DNA from: CAVUOA01 sp963742955 | GTDB lineage: Bacteria > Bacteroidota > Ignavibacteria > Tepidaquicellales > OLB5 | Assembly: GCA_963742955.1 (NCBI GenBank) | Contig: CAVUOA010000008.1 | Location: forward strand, 1,302,001 to 1,366,000 | Direction: 5' to 3' | DNA length: 64,000 nt | Part shown: positions 45,290 to 54,654 of the stretch, in pieces | How positions within the stretch are numbered: position 1 is the stretch's first letter | How the letters are laid out: each line of letters begins with the position of its first letter | The notes under the pieces: model-generated | Told to the model about the DNA's origin: nothing | What the model saw: only the letters and a program-made list of their open reading frames with translations | Database searches by the model: none | Position numbers and translations under genes: made by a program

Positions 45290-46678
45290 TTGAAAACCCG
45301 CAAAGAAAAAGATTCTCTGGGCGAACTAAATATTCCCATTGAAGCGTATTATGGTGTGCAAACCATGCGCGCAATTGAGAATTTCCCAATTAGCGGGCTG
45401 AAACCTCATTCCGTACTTGTTGATTCTTATGCATTTATAAAAAAGGCTGCTGCTCTTACAAACTCACAGCTCGGATTGCTTGAAAAGAACATATCGCGTG
45501 CAATTATTAAGGCGGCTGATGAAATTCTCACCGGCAAGCTGAGAGAGCATTTTGTTGTTGATGTTTTTCAAGCCGGGGCGGGAACTTCTTTTAACATGAA
45601 TGCAAATGAAGTTATTGCAAACCGTGCAATTGAATTATTAGGGGGCAGGAAAGGTAATTATAAAATTGTAAGTCCCAATGACCATGTTAACATGGCTCAA
45701 TCGACAAACGATACCTTTCCTACAGCAATGCGTATAGCCTCATTGCTCATGCTTAAGAAACTCCTGCCCGTTATAAATCGTTTTGAAAATACATTTCGTA
45801 GAAAATCAAAAGAATTTGATTCTGTTATTAAATCCGGCAGAACACATCTGCAGGATGCGTCACCGGTTACTTTGGGACAGGAATTTTCAGGCTACGCAGA
45901 AAATATTCATAAACATTTTGAACTTATAACAGCATGCCGCACACATTTGCTCGAAATTGGATTAGGGGGTACGGCTGTTGGCACTGGATTAAATACTCAT
46001 GTAAAATACAGAAAGCTTGTTATACAAAAATTAGCTTCGCTTACCGGTTTAAAGCTGATACCTGCGAACAATTATTTTGAAGCAATGCAGAGCATGCTTC
46101 CGTTCATGGAATTATCATCAGCTTTGAAAAATTTGGCTGCTGACTTAACTAGAATTTCTAATGATGTACGCCTTATGGCATCGGGTCCTACTACGGGATT
46201 TGGTGAAATTATTCTGCCCGCAGTTCAGCCGGGTTCTTCTATTATGCCGGGGAAAGTTAATCCGTCAATGGCTGAGATGATGAACATGGTTTGTTTTCAG
46301 GTTATGGGGAATGACCTGACCGTAACGCTTGCTTCACAGGCGGGACAGCTTGAGCTTAATGTCATGATGCCTGTGATTATTTACAATATACTCTGGTCAA
46401 TTGAAATTTTAAAAAATGGAATGCATGAATTTGATAAAAGATGTGTTTCCGGAATAAAGGCTGATAGAGAGAAGTGTCTTGAATACGCCCGGCGGAGCAT
46501 AAGCATTGTAACAGCATTAAACCCGATAATAGGTTATTTAAAAGCAGCAGAAATCGCAAAGGAAGCGGTTAATTCAGGCAGGTCAATTATTGAAGTTATA
46601 AAAGAAAAGAATATATTGAGTGAGAGAGAACTTAAAAAGGTTCTTGATTTGAAAAAACTGACTCATCCGGGGCTTTAA
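45290..46678 (+). CDS. aspA: Aspartate ammonia-lyase (fumarase/aspartase superfamily)
   Basis: 462 residues from a TTG start. The superfamily signature GSSIMPGKVNPSMAEMMNMV is present with the flexible loop Ser; SPNDHVNMAQSTNDTFPTAMR and AGAGTSFNMNANEVIANRA match the aspartase/fumarase active-site blocks. Aspartase converts aspartate to fumarate and ammonia. AspA is preferred over fumarase C because of EKDSLGELNIPIEAYYGVQTMRAIENFPISG, but fumarase cannot be excluded. It is 18 bases upstream of alr. Confidence 0.85.
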   Translation: MKTRKEKDSLGELNIPIEAYYGVQTMRAIENFPISGLKPHSVLVDSYAFIKKAAALTNSQLGLLEKNISRAIIKAADEILTGKLREHFVVDVFQAGAGTSFNMNANEVIANRAIELLGGRKGNYKIVSPNDHVNMAQSTNDTFPTAMRIASLLMLKKLLPVINRFENTFRRKSKEFDSVIKSGRTHLQDASPVTLGQEFSGYAENIHKHFELITACRTHLLEIGLGGTAVGTGLNTHVKYRKLVIQKLASLTGLKLIPANNYFEAMQSMLPFMELSSALKNLAADLTRISNDVRLMASGPTTGFGEIILPAVQPGSSIMPGKVNPSMAEMMNMVCFQVMGNDLTVTLASQAGQLELNVMMPVIIYNILWSIEILKNGMHEFDKRCVSGIKADREKCLEYARRSISIVTALNPIIGYLKAAEIAKEAVNSGRSIIEVIKEKNILSERELKKVLDLKKLTHPGL

Positions 46679-46696
46679 TCAAATAAAAGGAAAAAT

Positions 46697-47845
46697 TTGA
46701 ATCCAACAAGAGCGGAAATAGATTTTAAAAAGCTGGCTTTCAATCTTGATAGCATCAGGAAACATTTACGCAAAGGCAGCCATGGCAAAAAAGTTAAAGT
46801 CTGCGGTGTAGTCAAAGCAAATGCTTACGGTCACGGCATAGAAGAAGTAAGCAAAGAGCTTGTTGATTTGGGTGTCGATTATCTCGGTGTTGCAAACTAT
46901 GACGAAGCAATTAAGCTGCGGAGGCTTGTCCCTGATGCCCCCATACTTGTTTTCGGAACACTGATTCATTCAAAGCTTCAGCCTGATAAATATGTTTCGA
47001 CGCTGCTGAAATATAACCTGATGGCAACAGTTGCTTCTCTTGATACGGCGAAATTTCTTGATTATTACAGCAAAAAGCTCAGAAAGAAATTCACCGTTCA
47101 CATTAAAATCGATACCGGCATGAAAAGAATCGGCTTCGATGTACGGCGCGCATATAAGAACGTAATGCAGATTCTGGCATTAAAAAACGTAAATGTTGAG
47201 GGTATATTCACGCATTTTGCCTCATCAGAATCAAAGAATAAGGTTTTTGCTTACAGGCAGCTGAGTTTTTTCCAGGATTTGCTTGAGGATTTAAGAAAAT
47301 CCGGCGTTGAATTCCCTATTGTTCATGCTGCCAACAGCGGTGCTGTGCTGGATATAAAAGAATCTTATTTCGATATGGTAAGACCGGGTTTAATTTTATA
47401 CGGTTATTATCCTTCAAACGAAGTGAAAAATAAAATTAACCTGAAACCAATAATGAATCTTAAATCAAAAGTTACTTTTATTAAACGGGTAGATGCCCGC
47501 ACAAGTATTTCATACGGCAGGCTGTATTTTACCAAACGAAGAACATATATTGGCTCAATTCCCGTGGGGTACGGTGACGGGTACTGGAGGCTTTTAACAA
47601 ATAAATCAAAGGTGCTGATTAACAAGAAACTTTACCCGACCGTTGGTGCAATCACAATGGATTGGCTTATGGTTAATCTCGGTGAAAAATCAGCCGTGCG
47701 TGTTGGAGATGACGTCTTGCTTATGGGCAGCGAAAACGGTAATTCAATCGGAGCGGATAAGCTGGCGCGGTTAACCGGCACAATTCCATATGAGATGCTG
47801 TGCGCGGTTGCAGACAGAGTGAAACGGGTATATTTATACAAGTAA
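46697..47845 (+). CDS. alr: Alanine racemase
   Basis: 382 residues from a TTG. The PLP-lysine is Lys40 in VCGVVKANAYGHG; the base Tyr is in ISYGRLYF, and HIKIDTGMKRIGF, THFASSE, HAANSGAVLDI and GAITMDWLMVNLG complete the fold. It supplies D-alanine for peptidoglycan. It forms a run with aspA upstream and the acidic protein and manC downstream. Confidence 0.95.
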   Translation: MNPTRAEIDFKKLAFNLDSIRKHLRKGSHGKKVKVCGVVKANAYGHGIEEVSKELVDLGVDYLGVANYDEAIKLRRLVPDAPILVFGTLIHSKLQPDKYVSTLLKYNLMATVASLDTAKFLDYYSKKLRKKFTVHIKIDTGMKRIGFDVRRAYKNVMQILALKNVNVEGIFTHFASSESKNKVFAYRQLSFFQDLLEDLRKSGVEFPIVHAANSGAVLDIKESYFDMVRPGLILYGYYPSNEVKNKINLKPIMNLKSKVTFIKRVDARTSISYGRLYFTKRRTYIGSIPVGYGDGYWRLLTNKSKVLINKKLYPTVGAITMDWLMVNLGEKSAVRVGDDVLLMGSENGNSIGADKLARLTGTIPYEMLCAVADRVKRVYLYK

Positions 47846-47864
47846 ATTTTTCAAGAAAACTTTT

Positions 47865-49892
47865 ATGAATTTTAAAAAAGACTATATCAACTTTGTTCTT
47901 TACAGCGTCCTGCAGAGCGAGTTTTACGGTGTTAAAGATGATATAAGGATTAGAAAAGTTCTTGAGAAAATTATTTCGATTTCCGATGAAGCAAAGGCTA
48001 CCTACTTTGCAGGAAAAACTGCAGGACTTGAAATTCTGTTTAAGTACCTGCTTTACATTTCAGATAAAATTGACAAGTCACAGATTACAATCTTTAATCT
48101 CAAAAACAATTTTGATTATGACCTGCAGAATTTAAAAAGAATATGCAGCGAACTTAAGAACTACCGGAATGCTGCAGTAAAACAAACCAAGCCTGAAAAT
48201 CCTCCGGCTGAAGAAGAAAACAGCATGCCTATTGAGGATGAGGTATCCGGATTTGAAGAGCCTGAACAGGAAGATATAATTGAAGAAACACTGACATCAG
48301 TTGAGATAGAGGAAGAATTAATAGAAGAAGCCGAAGAGCTTATCGCTGAAACTTCTGAACCCGCAGACAGTCCGGTATTTACATTGATTGAGAATGAGGA
48401 AACAGGTGATTCTGACGAGGAAATATTCGGGCTTGAAGGAATAACACGTTCTGTTGAGCAGGATGAAGAAACCCAAATCCCTGATTCAGAGGAAGCGGAA
48501 ACGGAGCTTGCCGATGAAAATCTCCCTGATGAAGAAATTATTAAAGAAGCAGAGCCAAAATCCGGGCTGGATGAGGAGATTTATAAGCCTGCTGAATACG
48601 AAGATGAAATATTGAGCGCCGCTGATATTGAAAAAATAAACAGTTTTAAAGAAAAGGAAAAGCCTAAGGAAGAGTTTGAAATTGAAATAAATAAACCTGC
48701 ACCTGAATCAGCTGATGCGGAAAAAGACGAAGACATAAAAGGCGGTACAGTCACCAGTGATGTTTATTACAGGTTCGAAAACAAGTTTTTTGAAGAAGTA
48801 AAAATTCTTGAAAAGCTCTTTTCATATACCGAGAAGGAATGCAAAGACAAAAATATTGCAAAACTTAGTGACAGAACATTGCAGCGGTTTACAGAAATTA
48901 TCGAAATATCAAGCGAGCTTTCTAACCTTGCCAGACAGCTCCAGCTTGACCTTATTTCGGATATTTTTCTATCAATAAACCTGCTTTTCACTAAATCAAT
49001 TAAAAAACCTTCGCTAATTAGCGCTGATAGGGTCCGGCTGCTTAACTCATCACTTTCACTTGTAACAAGCCTTATCAAAGGTGACGATTACCTGGGTTAC
49101 GATGATACTGTGAATAAAATTGTTGAGTTAAAAGATGTTTTAACAAAACCGCAGGAAGCACCGGTTAAAGTTTCACCGCAGCATGAAGAAGAAACTTTGA
49201 AGAAAGAATCTTTGCAGACAGAACCTCCTAAGTTAGAATCTTTGCAAACAGAGCCTCCTAAGTCAGAATCTATACAAACAGAACCTCAGCAGTCAGAATC
49301 TATACAAACAGAGTCTCCTAAATCAGAACCTCCGCAAGAAGAGATACCGCAAGCAGAGCTCCGCAAAGAGGAGATAAATGAAGATGTTAAGGAAATTGTT
49401 GTTGAGATAGTGCCTCCAAAACCAGGTGAGGAAAAAGCCGTTGAAACAGTGAAAGGAGAGCCTTTTAAGGAGACAGATGACAAAACTGAAATTATAAAGG
49501 CTGAAGCTCCTGATGATACATCGTTGTTTAAAATGAAATATCTTATTAAAGAATTTGAGAAAAACTTCCTGAATTTAAGCAGCATCGAGGGCGAGTACAG
49601 TAAGTTCGAGATACTTGAGGATGTAGATACACTCAACAGCCTGCTTAGAATGCTGGCAAAAGTTTCGGCATCAGTAAAAAACGATGACGTCTTGAAGCTC
49701 TCGGAAGTATCGTATGTATTTCTCAAATACCTTAAAGATTATAAAATGGATTTGCTAGATGCTGAAATACAGCAGATAATAAAGTACATAATTTTTACTT
49801 ATAAAATGCTTTTAACCGGCAGAAAACCCGAAGATTTTGAAGTCCTTGTTCAGTACCTGAATAACCCGGTTAAAATTTTTACGGATTCATAA
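47865..49892 (+). CDS. Large acidic multidomain protein with repeat linker, unknown
   Basis: 675 residues, no signal peptide or membrane segment. Three helical blocks (about 1-105, 300-425, 545-675) are separated by very acidic, disordered Glu/Pro stretches. The second linker has tandem units of the form QTEPPKSES(I/L) (about residues 445-490). The second and third helical blocks look alike (FEEVKILEKLF..., IKEFEKNFLNL...) and resemble Hpt/CheA-like four-helix bundles, but I see no phosphorylated His motif. Possible scaffold for signalling or secretion regulation. It lies between alr and manC on the same strand. Not recognised as a known family. Confidence 0.6.
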   Translation: MNFKKDYINFVLYSVLQSEFYGVKDDIRIRKVLEKIISISDEAKATYFAGKTAGLEILFKYLLYISDKIDKSQITIFNLKNNFDYDLQNLKRICSELKNYRNAAVKQTKPENPPAEEENSMPIEDEVSGFEEPEQEDIIEETLTSVEIEEELIEEAEELIAETSEPADSPVFTLIENEETGDSDEEIFGLEGITRSVEQDEETQIPDSEEAETELADENLPDEEIIKEAEPKSGLDEEIYKPAEYEDEILSAADIEKINSFKEKEKPKEEFEIEINKPAPESADAEKDEDIKGGTVTSDVYYRFENKFFEEVKILEKLFSYTEKECKDKNIAKLSDRTLQRFTEIIEISSELSNLARQLQLDLISDIFLSINLLFTKSIKKPSLISADRVRLLNSSLSLVTSLIKGDDYLGYDDTVNKIVELKDVLTKPQEAPVKVSPQHEEETLKKESLQTEPPKLESLQTEPPKSESIQTEPQQSESIQTESPKSEPPQEEIPQAELRKEEINEDVKEIVVEIVPPKPGEEKAVETVKGEPFKETDDKTEIIKAEAPDDTSLFKMKYLIKEFEKNFLNLSSIEGEYSKFEILEDVDTLNSLLRMLAKVSASVKNDDVLKLSEVSYVFLKYLKDYKMDLLDAEIQQIIKYIIFTYKMLLTGRKPEDFEVLVQYLNNPVKIFTDS

Positions 49893-49915
49893 ATATTTAA
49901 AACAGACAAACTAAA

Positions 49916-51013
49916 ATGAAATCATATGCTATAATAATGGCAGGCGGGGTAGGAGCGAGGTTCTGGCCTTATGGCACGTTCAAGCTGCCAAAACAGTTTT
50001 TGCCGATTGCAAATTCTTCCGATTCAATGCTGCAGCTTACAGTTAAAAGAATACTGGATATAATTCCGTACCAGCAAATGTTTATTGTTACCAATACCCA
50101 GTATGTTAACGAGGTAAAAAAACAGGTCCCAAGAATCCCTTCCGAAAATATTATTGGTGAACCTGTGGGAAGAAATACAGCACCCTGCGTGGGACTCGCT
50201 GCAACAATTTTGAAACAGTACGATGAAAAAGCGAATATGGTTATTCTTCCTGCAGACCATTTAATTGAGGATAAAGATGAATTTAATAAAACAATCAAGG
50301 CTGGGCTGAAATTTGTTGAAAGCAATGACGCAATAGTAACTCTCGGCATTAATCCCACACATCCTGAAACAGGCTACGGCTATATTCAGTTTATAGACGA
50401 TGCGTATCTTTCGGTCGAATCGGTAGATTCCGAAAAAGTAACTATTTATAAAGTAAAAACGTTCGCAGAAAAGCCAACTCTTGATATAGCCCGTCATTTT
50501 CTTGAAAGCGGAGATTTTCTCTGGAACAGCGGCATGTTTATTTTCAGGGCTGATGTTATTCTGAAGGAAATGAAGAAATCGCTGCCCGACCTTCAGCACG
50601 AGCTGCAAAAGCTTGAGAAAGATATTCATACAAACAAATTTCAGAAATCGCTGGAGAATGCTTATTCACGCATTAAGGGAATTTCCATCGATTACGGAAT
50701 TATGGAAAAAGCCGGAAACGTGTACGTTATCAAAGGAAACTTTACATGGAGCGACCTCGGAAGCTGGGATGAAGTTTACAGAATTAAAACCAAAGATAAA
50801 CAGGGTAATGTCATTATCGGTGAAACATTTATCAAAGACTCCGGTAACAACCTTATAATGTCACCAAAAGGATTTGTAAGTGTTATAGGAGCCGAGGACC
50901 TCATTGTAATAAACACAAAAGAAGGGGTGCTTATCTGCAAAAAAGGAAGGTCGCAGGAAGTTAAAGAAATAGTAGATTATTTAAAAAGAAAGGGACTAAC
51001 GGATTATTTATGA
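49916..51013 (+). CDS. manC: Mannose-1-phosphate guanylyltransferase
   Basis: 365 residues of the nucleotidyltransferase domain. The signature MAGGVGARFWPYGTFKLPKQF is followed by IVTNTQYVNEVKKQ, NTAPCVGLAA, ILPADHLIEDKDEF, GYGYIQF, FLWNSGMFIFRADVIL and IDYGIMEKAGNVYVIKGNFTWSDLGSWD. It makes GDP-mannose for glycan synthesis. The C-terminal isomerase domain of long ManC (AlgA) is absent. Its TGA overlaps the ATG of the next gene. Confidence 0.93.
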   Translation: MKSYAIIMAGGVGARFWPYGTFKLPKQFLPIANSSDSMLQLTVKRILDIIPYQQMFIVTNTQYVNEVKKQVPRIPSENIIGEPVGRNTAPCVGLAATILKQYDEKANMVILPADHLIEDKDEFNKTIKAGLKFVESNDAIVTLGINPTHPETGYGYIQFIDDAYLSVESVDSEKVTIYKVKTFAEKPTLDIARHFLESGDFLWNSGMFIFRADVILKEMKKSLPDLQHELQKLEKDIHTNKFQKSLENAYSRIKGISIDYGIMEKAGNVYVIKGNFTWSDLGSWDEVYRIKTKDKQGNVIIGETFIKDSGNNLIMSPKGFVSVIGAEDLIVINTKEGVLICKKGRSQEVKEIVDYLKRKGLTDYL

Positions 51014-51408
51014 TTACCGGAATATCACATATCGGAATAGCGGTCAAGGATTTAAATAACGCGAAGGAAACATACCGCAAGCTTCTAAATTCGGAGCCTT
51101 CGGAAGAAGAAACCGTTGAATCGCAAAAGGTGAGGGTAGCGAAATTCAATTTAGGTAAATCAACAATCGAACTGCTTGAGCCTACGTCACCTGATTCGCC
51201 AATTGCAAAATTTATAGAAAAACGGGGAGAGGGTATTCATCATATTGCATACGAATCGGACGATATAACAAACGACCTTGGCAGGCTTAACGAAAACGGC
51301 TTCGATTTAATAAATAAAGAACCTGTAGCCGGTTCGGATAATATGCAGATTGCATTTGTAAAACCCAAATCGGCAGGCGGCGTGCTTACTGAAATCTGCC
51401 AGCACTAA
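51010..51408 (+). CDS. mce: Methylmalonyl-CoA epimerase
   Basis: 132 residues, a vicinal-oxygen-chelate protein. Metal ligands are visible in ISHIGIAVKDL (His7), GEGIHHIAYESDDI and GGVLTEICQ (Glu near the end). It converts D- and L-methylmalonyl-CoA in propionate metabolism. It overlaps manC by four bases (ATGA) but the pathways are unrelated. Confidence 0.9.
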   Translation: MITGISHIGIAVKDLNNAKETYRKLLNSEPSEEETVESQKVRVAKFNLGKSTIELLEPTSPDSPIAKFIEKRGEGIHHIAYESDDITNDLGRLNENGFDLINKEPVAGSDNMQIAFVKPKSAGGVLTEICQH

Positions 51409-51411
51409 TAC

Positions 51412-51810
51412 ATGGTTAACACAGTTCCGTCAGTTTCAAACAGCTCCCATGAAGTGGATGCATTTGTAAAGAGGCTCCCGCAGGATGTTAAATCTTTAGT
51501 TGAACAGCTGAGAAAAATAATACTCACTTCTTCAGAACAGATTAAAGAAGAGCTTAAATATGGAATTCCTTTTTATATACATAAGGGTCAGCTTTGCTAT
51601 ATAAATCCGTCTGATGATAAGGTTATACTCGGTTTCAGCAGGGGAGCTGACCTGCCGGATGAACATAATATGCTTATAGGCAGCGGAAAAGCGGTGAGGC
51701 ATGCTGTATTTAAAACCCGAACAAAAATAGATGAAGATAAAATCAGGCACCTTATATACGAAGCTCTTATTGTTAATGAGATGAAGGCCGATAAAGTATA
51801 CAGAAAATAG
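51412..51810 (+). CDS. DUF1801 domain protein
   Basis: 132 residues. The fold of small DUF1801 (YdhG-like) proteins is suggested by VDAFVKRLPQDVKSLVEQLRKIIL, IKEELKYGIPFYIHKGQLCYINPSDDKVILGFSRG and a helical C-terminus. Function unknown. It is 3 bases after mce. Confidence 0.78.
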   Translation: MVNTVPSVSNSSHEVDAFVKRLPQDVKSLVEQLRKIILTSSEQIKEELKYGIPFYIHKGQLCYINPSDDKVILGFSRGADLPDEHNMLIGSGKAVRHAVFKTRTKIDEDKIRHLIYEALIVNEMKADKVYRK

Positions 51811-51815
51811 CTTTT

Positions 51816-52283
51816 ATGAAATTTCTTTTCCCAATGTTGCTTCTATCATTATTTTCTATGGCTATAATACAGAGTAAAGATAACCGCCTTGAAAAACTAA
51901 GCTGGTTAGCCGACCAATGGGTATGGGTTGATTCAGAAAGTGTAACCTATGAGCGCTGGATTACCAATAACGATAATTCGCTAACAGGAGAGGCTTTTAC
52001 AGTTAAGAACGGTGATACGGTATTCAGCGAACAGCTTAAGATTGAGAAAACGGGTGATGATATTTTTTATATTGCCGCTGTAAAACATAACCCCGGTCCC
52101 GTGAGCTTTAAGCTGGTTGAACTTGGTGAGAATAAAGCAGTTTTTGAAAACCACGAACATGATTTTCCTAACCGGATAATTTACGAACTGAGAAATAATG
52201 ATTCTCTTTACGCAAGAGTTGAAGGCAAAAATAAAATGGGAAATGATGTGTTTAACGAATATTTTTATACAAGGGCAAGATAA
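51816..52283 (+). CDS. Secreted DUF6265-like protein
   Basis: 155 residues with a signal peptide (about 1-20). The mature part reads LEKLSWLADQWVW...YERWI, NSLTGEAFTVKNGDTVFSE and FENHEHDFPNRIIYEL, the sequence pattern of the DUF6265 beta-barrel family. Function unknown. Last gene of the run starting at aspA. Confidence 0.72.
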   Translation: MKFLFPMLLLSLFSMAIIQSKDNRLEKLSWLADQWVWVDSESVTYERWITNNDNSLTGEAFTVKNGDTVFSEQLKIEKTGDDIFYIAAVKHNPGPVSFKLVELGENKAVFENHEHDFPNRIIYELRNNDSLYARVEGKNKMGNDVFNEYFYTRAR

Positions 52284-52313
52284 ATTTTTTTTATAAACCT
52301 GCCGGGTTTATTT

Positions 52314-53060
52314 TTACTTTAATGCAATCATTATACAAATCAAAAATAGTACCTGAAACCCCGTTTCTATAAATCCTATCACAGTAATTTTTAAGCTTTT
52401 ATATTTGTCCTGAAATGCAATAGCCGGCATCAACCTCAGGAACATCAGCAGGCTTGACATCCAAACAATTAGCACATTCCCCCAAACAAAAAATAAAATT
52501 GCAGAGCTTGCAGCAAAGTACACAATAACCCATACAGCTACTACTCGCTTAAATCTTATTTTAACAAGAAATATTGTTGATGAGAAATATAAAAACATCA
52601 AAACCCATAAAGGGAACAAGTTCCGGAATGAAGAATTAACGTGCGGGTTAAAAGCTATTAATCCTGATATGCTCAGAACTGCAAATGTCAAAAACTCCGC
52701 TACTATGCTTTTATGAAACCTGAGCTTTGTGAGAAGAAGAAATATTAATCCTGCAAGAATAATAAAAGGCAGGAGATATTTAAATCCGGTTACGTTTATC
52801 AGTACACAAACACCGCTGGTAATAGCCAGAGTGAAATAAATCCATGTCCAGAATTTTTTACGGGGCGGGGGAGGCGAGTTTCTTAAAAACCTGTCCTGCA
52901 TGAATTCTGTAAAATTGAATCCTGCCATAAGCATAATTAAGATAACAAAATGTATAGGGTAAATATTCCTGCTTAGAAGTGTGCCGGCCAGCCAGCTTGT
53001 TATAAGTGTTATGTAAGCGCCGTGCTGGCGTGACCAGACGGGTTTGTAGATACTCTGCAT
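52314..53060 (-). CDS. YwiC-like integral membrane protein
   Basis: About 248 residues from ATG 53060 (MQSIYKPVWSRQHGAYITL), which avoids the rnpB gene that a longer frame to 53138 would enter. The opening WSRQHGAYITLITSWLAG is the YwiC-like hallmark (RxHGAW), followed by about seven hydrophobic segments. Function unknown. Its start lies 16 bases past the 3' end of rnpB. Confidence 0.72.
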   Translation of the reverse strand: MQSIYKPVWSRQHGAYITLITSWLAGTLLSRNIYPIHFVILIMLMAGFNFTEFMQDRFLRNSPPPPRKKFWTWIYFTLAITSGVCVLINVTGFKYLLPFIILAGLIFLLLTKLRFHKSIVAEFLTFAVLSISGLIAFNPHVNSSFRNLFPLWVLMFLYFSSTIFLVKIRFKRVVAVWVIVYFAASSAILFFVWGNVLIVWMSSLLMFLRLMPAIAFQDKYKSLKITVIGFIETGFQVLFLICIMIALK

Positions 53061-53076
53061 ACTGAATAAGAAATAA

Positions 53077-53486
53077 AATAAGCAGGAAAGTACATAAGCC
53101 GAATTCTGTTTTTCCGCAGATTGCGGAACCGCAGCCATTTATCTTGTGCAGCCTACCCTGCAATGTTTCCCTAAAAAGAGAATCGGGCGAGCAGCCCTCC
53201 TGTTCCGTTGAACGAAACCGCACTGCTTTACATGGCCTTGCACCGGATGGGGTTTATCTTGCTTAGCCGGTCGCCCGGCTAAACGGTGAGCTTTTACCCC
53301 GCCTTTTCACCTTTTCCCTCCGGTGAACCCGGAAGGTAGTTTGTTTTCTGTGACACTATCCGTTGCCCCGGTTTTGCACCGGAACACCCCCGGTTGTATT
53401 AAACTCCCGGGGCATCCTGCTCTTTGGTGTTCGGACTTTCCTCTCCGATATTCATCGAAGCGGCTGCTTGAGCTTTCCTGCCTATT
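53077..53486 (-). ncRNA. rnpB: RNase P RNA (class A)
   Basis: Read on the minus strand. The ends pair as P1: AATAGGCAGGAAAG (5', 53486-53473) with CTTTCCTGCTTATT (3', 53090-53077) over 14 bases with one G-U. The universal core is clear: GGAGAGGAAAGTCCGAACACC near the 5' end, GTGCAAGGCCATG, AGGGTAGGC...GATAAATGGC, and the closing ACAGAATTCGGCTTA. About 410 bases, typical of a bacterial type A RNase P RNA, which trims tRNA 5' ends. Confidence 0.96.
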
Positions 53487-53500
53487 GTTATTACAGAACT

Positions 53501-53926
53501 TTATTTGAGTTTTCTGTCGATTGCTGTGTTAGCCAGCTTATCTGAATTCTTGTTTTTAGCGCGCTCTATATAAAATATCTTATACGGCTTACCAAGCTTC
53601 TTTATTGTAAAATGGAATTTATTGTTAAGAAGTGCAAGGTCGGGTTCTTTGACACGGAAATCGAAGTTAACCTGGTTTACCATTAATTCACTGTCAGAAT
53701 AAAACTCGATTTCATCGAATTCAGCTTCTTTATCTTCCAGCATTTTCTTTAAAACATCAAGACTCTTGATAAGCGCTTTGTATTCGGCCTGGTTGTTGGT
53801 AGCTTCGCCCAGGTATTCCATATATGTCTTAATAATAAAATCATTTTCATCGTATACGGTAACCCCTATGCCGGAGTGTCCGGGATTCCCTCTTGATGCT
53901 CCGTCAGTAAAAACCTTTACCTTCAA
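53501..53926 (-). CDS. Ribonuclease HI family protein
   Basis: 141 residues. The DEDD catalytic residues are visible: Asp8 in VKVFTDGASRGNPG, Glu in TNNQAEYKALIKSL, Asp in IEFYSDSELMVNQV and Asp in NKNSDKLANTA. It cleaves RNA in RNA-DNA hybrids. Its start overlaps the stop of the zinc-ribbon gene by four bases. rnpB lies directly downstream on the same strand. Confidence 0.92.
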   Translation of the reverse strand: MKVKVFTDGASRGNPGHSGIGVTVYDENDFIIKTYMEYLGEATNNQAEYKALIKSLDVLKKMLEDKEAEFDEIEFYSDSELMVNQVNFDFRVKEPDLALLNNKFHFTIKKLGKPYKIFYIERAKNKNSDKLANTAIDRKLK

Positions 53927-54654
53927 ACTTTTTCTTCAAGGAATTCTTCCGAAATCAGGATTCTTCCGCAAGCTTCGCAATGGAAGAAGTGTTCTGCCAT
54001 TCTTATTTCAATTACACGCTGCGGAGGTATTGAGCTGTAGCATCCAAGACAGGAGCCTTTTCTTACTATAGCAATTGAATCACCGAACTTTACCTTGTTT
54101 ATTCTTTCGTAATACTCAAGGTCTTCAGCGTTAATCTTTGTCAGAAGCTCCTCTCTTTTTTGTTTTAGCTCGCGTTCTTCTTCTTCAGTCTGTTCGTTAA
54201 GGTCTTTCAGTTTCACGGAATTTTCTTTGAGCCCTGTATTAATTTCTTCGAATTCCAGCGTAAGCTTATTCAGCTTTTCGGTGAGGCTGATTTTTTTAGG
54301 CTTAAATTCATCGTTCTGTTTTTTATCGTTTTTATCAATTTTTTCGTAAGCGTCTCCAATCTCTTTTGCAAGAGCGTTGTATTCCTGGTTTGTTTTTACA
54401 GCCCCGGCTCTCAGCAGTCCGTCGTTCTTATCGATTTTTTCGGTAAGATTTTGAATTTCCTTCAGAAGAACAGCTTCTTCTTCTTCAACTTCAGAAATTT
54501 CCTTTTTCAGTTCTTCTATTTCCTGTTCGTGTTCCAGCTTCTCCTGGTTTAATTCCTCTATTTTCTCCGGAATGTCCCCTCTTAAGCTGTCAAGCTCCTG
54601 AAGCTCTTTATCAATTTTGTTTAGTTCATAAAGAAGAATCAATCTTTCTTTCAT
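53923..54654 (-). CDS. C4-type zinc-ribbon coiled-coil protein
   Basis: 243 residues. A long coiled coil with Glu/Lys heptads (about 15-180) is followed by a zinc ribbon with CLGC and CEAC pairs (in RKGSCLGCYSSIPPQ and HCEACGRILI). This is the family of DUF164/C4-type zinc ribbon proteins, often coded beside nif3-like genes, as here (stop-start overlap with the gene upstream). Binding to nucleic acid is likely but not shown. Confidence 0.87.
   Translation of the reverse strand: MKERLILLYELNKIDKELQELDSLRGDIPEKIEELNQEKLEHEQEIEELKKEISEVEEEEAVLLKEIQNLTEKIDKNDGLLRAGAVKTNQEYNALAKEIGDAYEKIDKNDKKQNDEFKPKKISLTEKLNKLTLEFEEINTGLKENSVKLKDLNEQTEEEERELKQKREELLTKINAEDLEYYERINKVKFGDSIAIVRKGSCLGCYSSIPPQRVIEIRMAEHFFHCEACGRILISEEFLEEKV

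Noticed and set aside
49200..49345. Short tandem repeats as a CRISPR array
   Set aside because: The units are codons of the acidic linker (QTEPPKSES), are unevenly spaced and have no unique spacers.
53061..53138. Longer start for the YwiC-like gene
   Set aside because: It would run into the 3' end of rnpB; the RxHGAY hallmark begins just after the ATG at 53060.
53323..53545. Two plus-strand frames of about 60 codons
   Set aside because: They lie within or across the 5' part of the RNase P RNA gene on the opposite strand, whose core structure is unmistakable.
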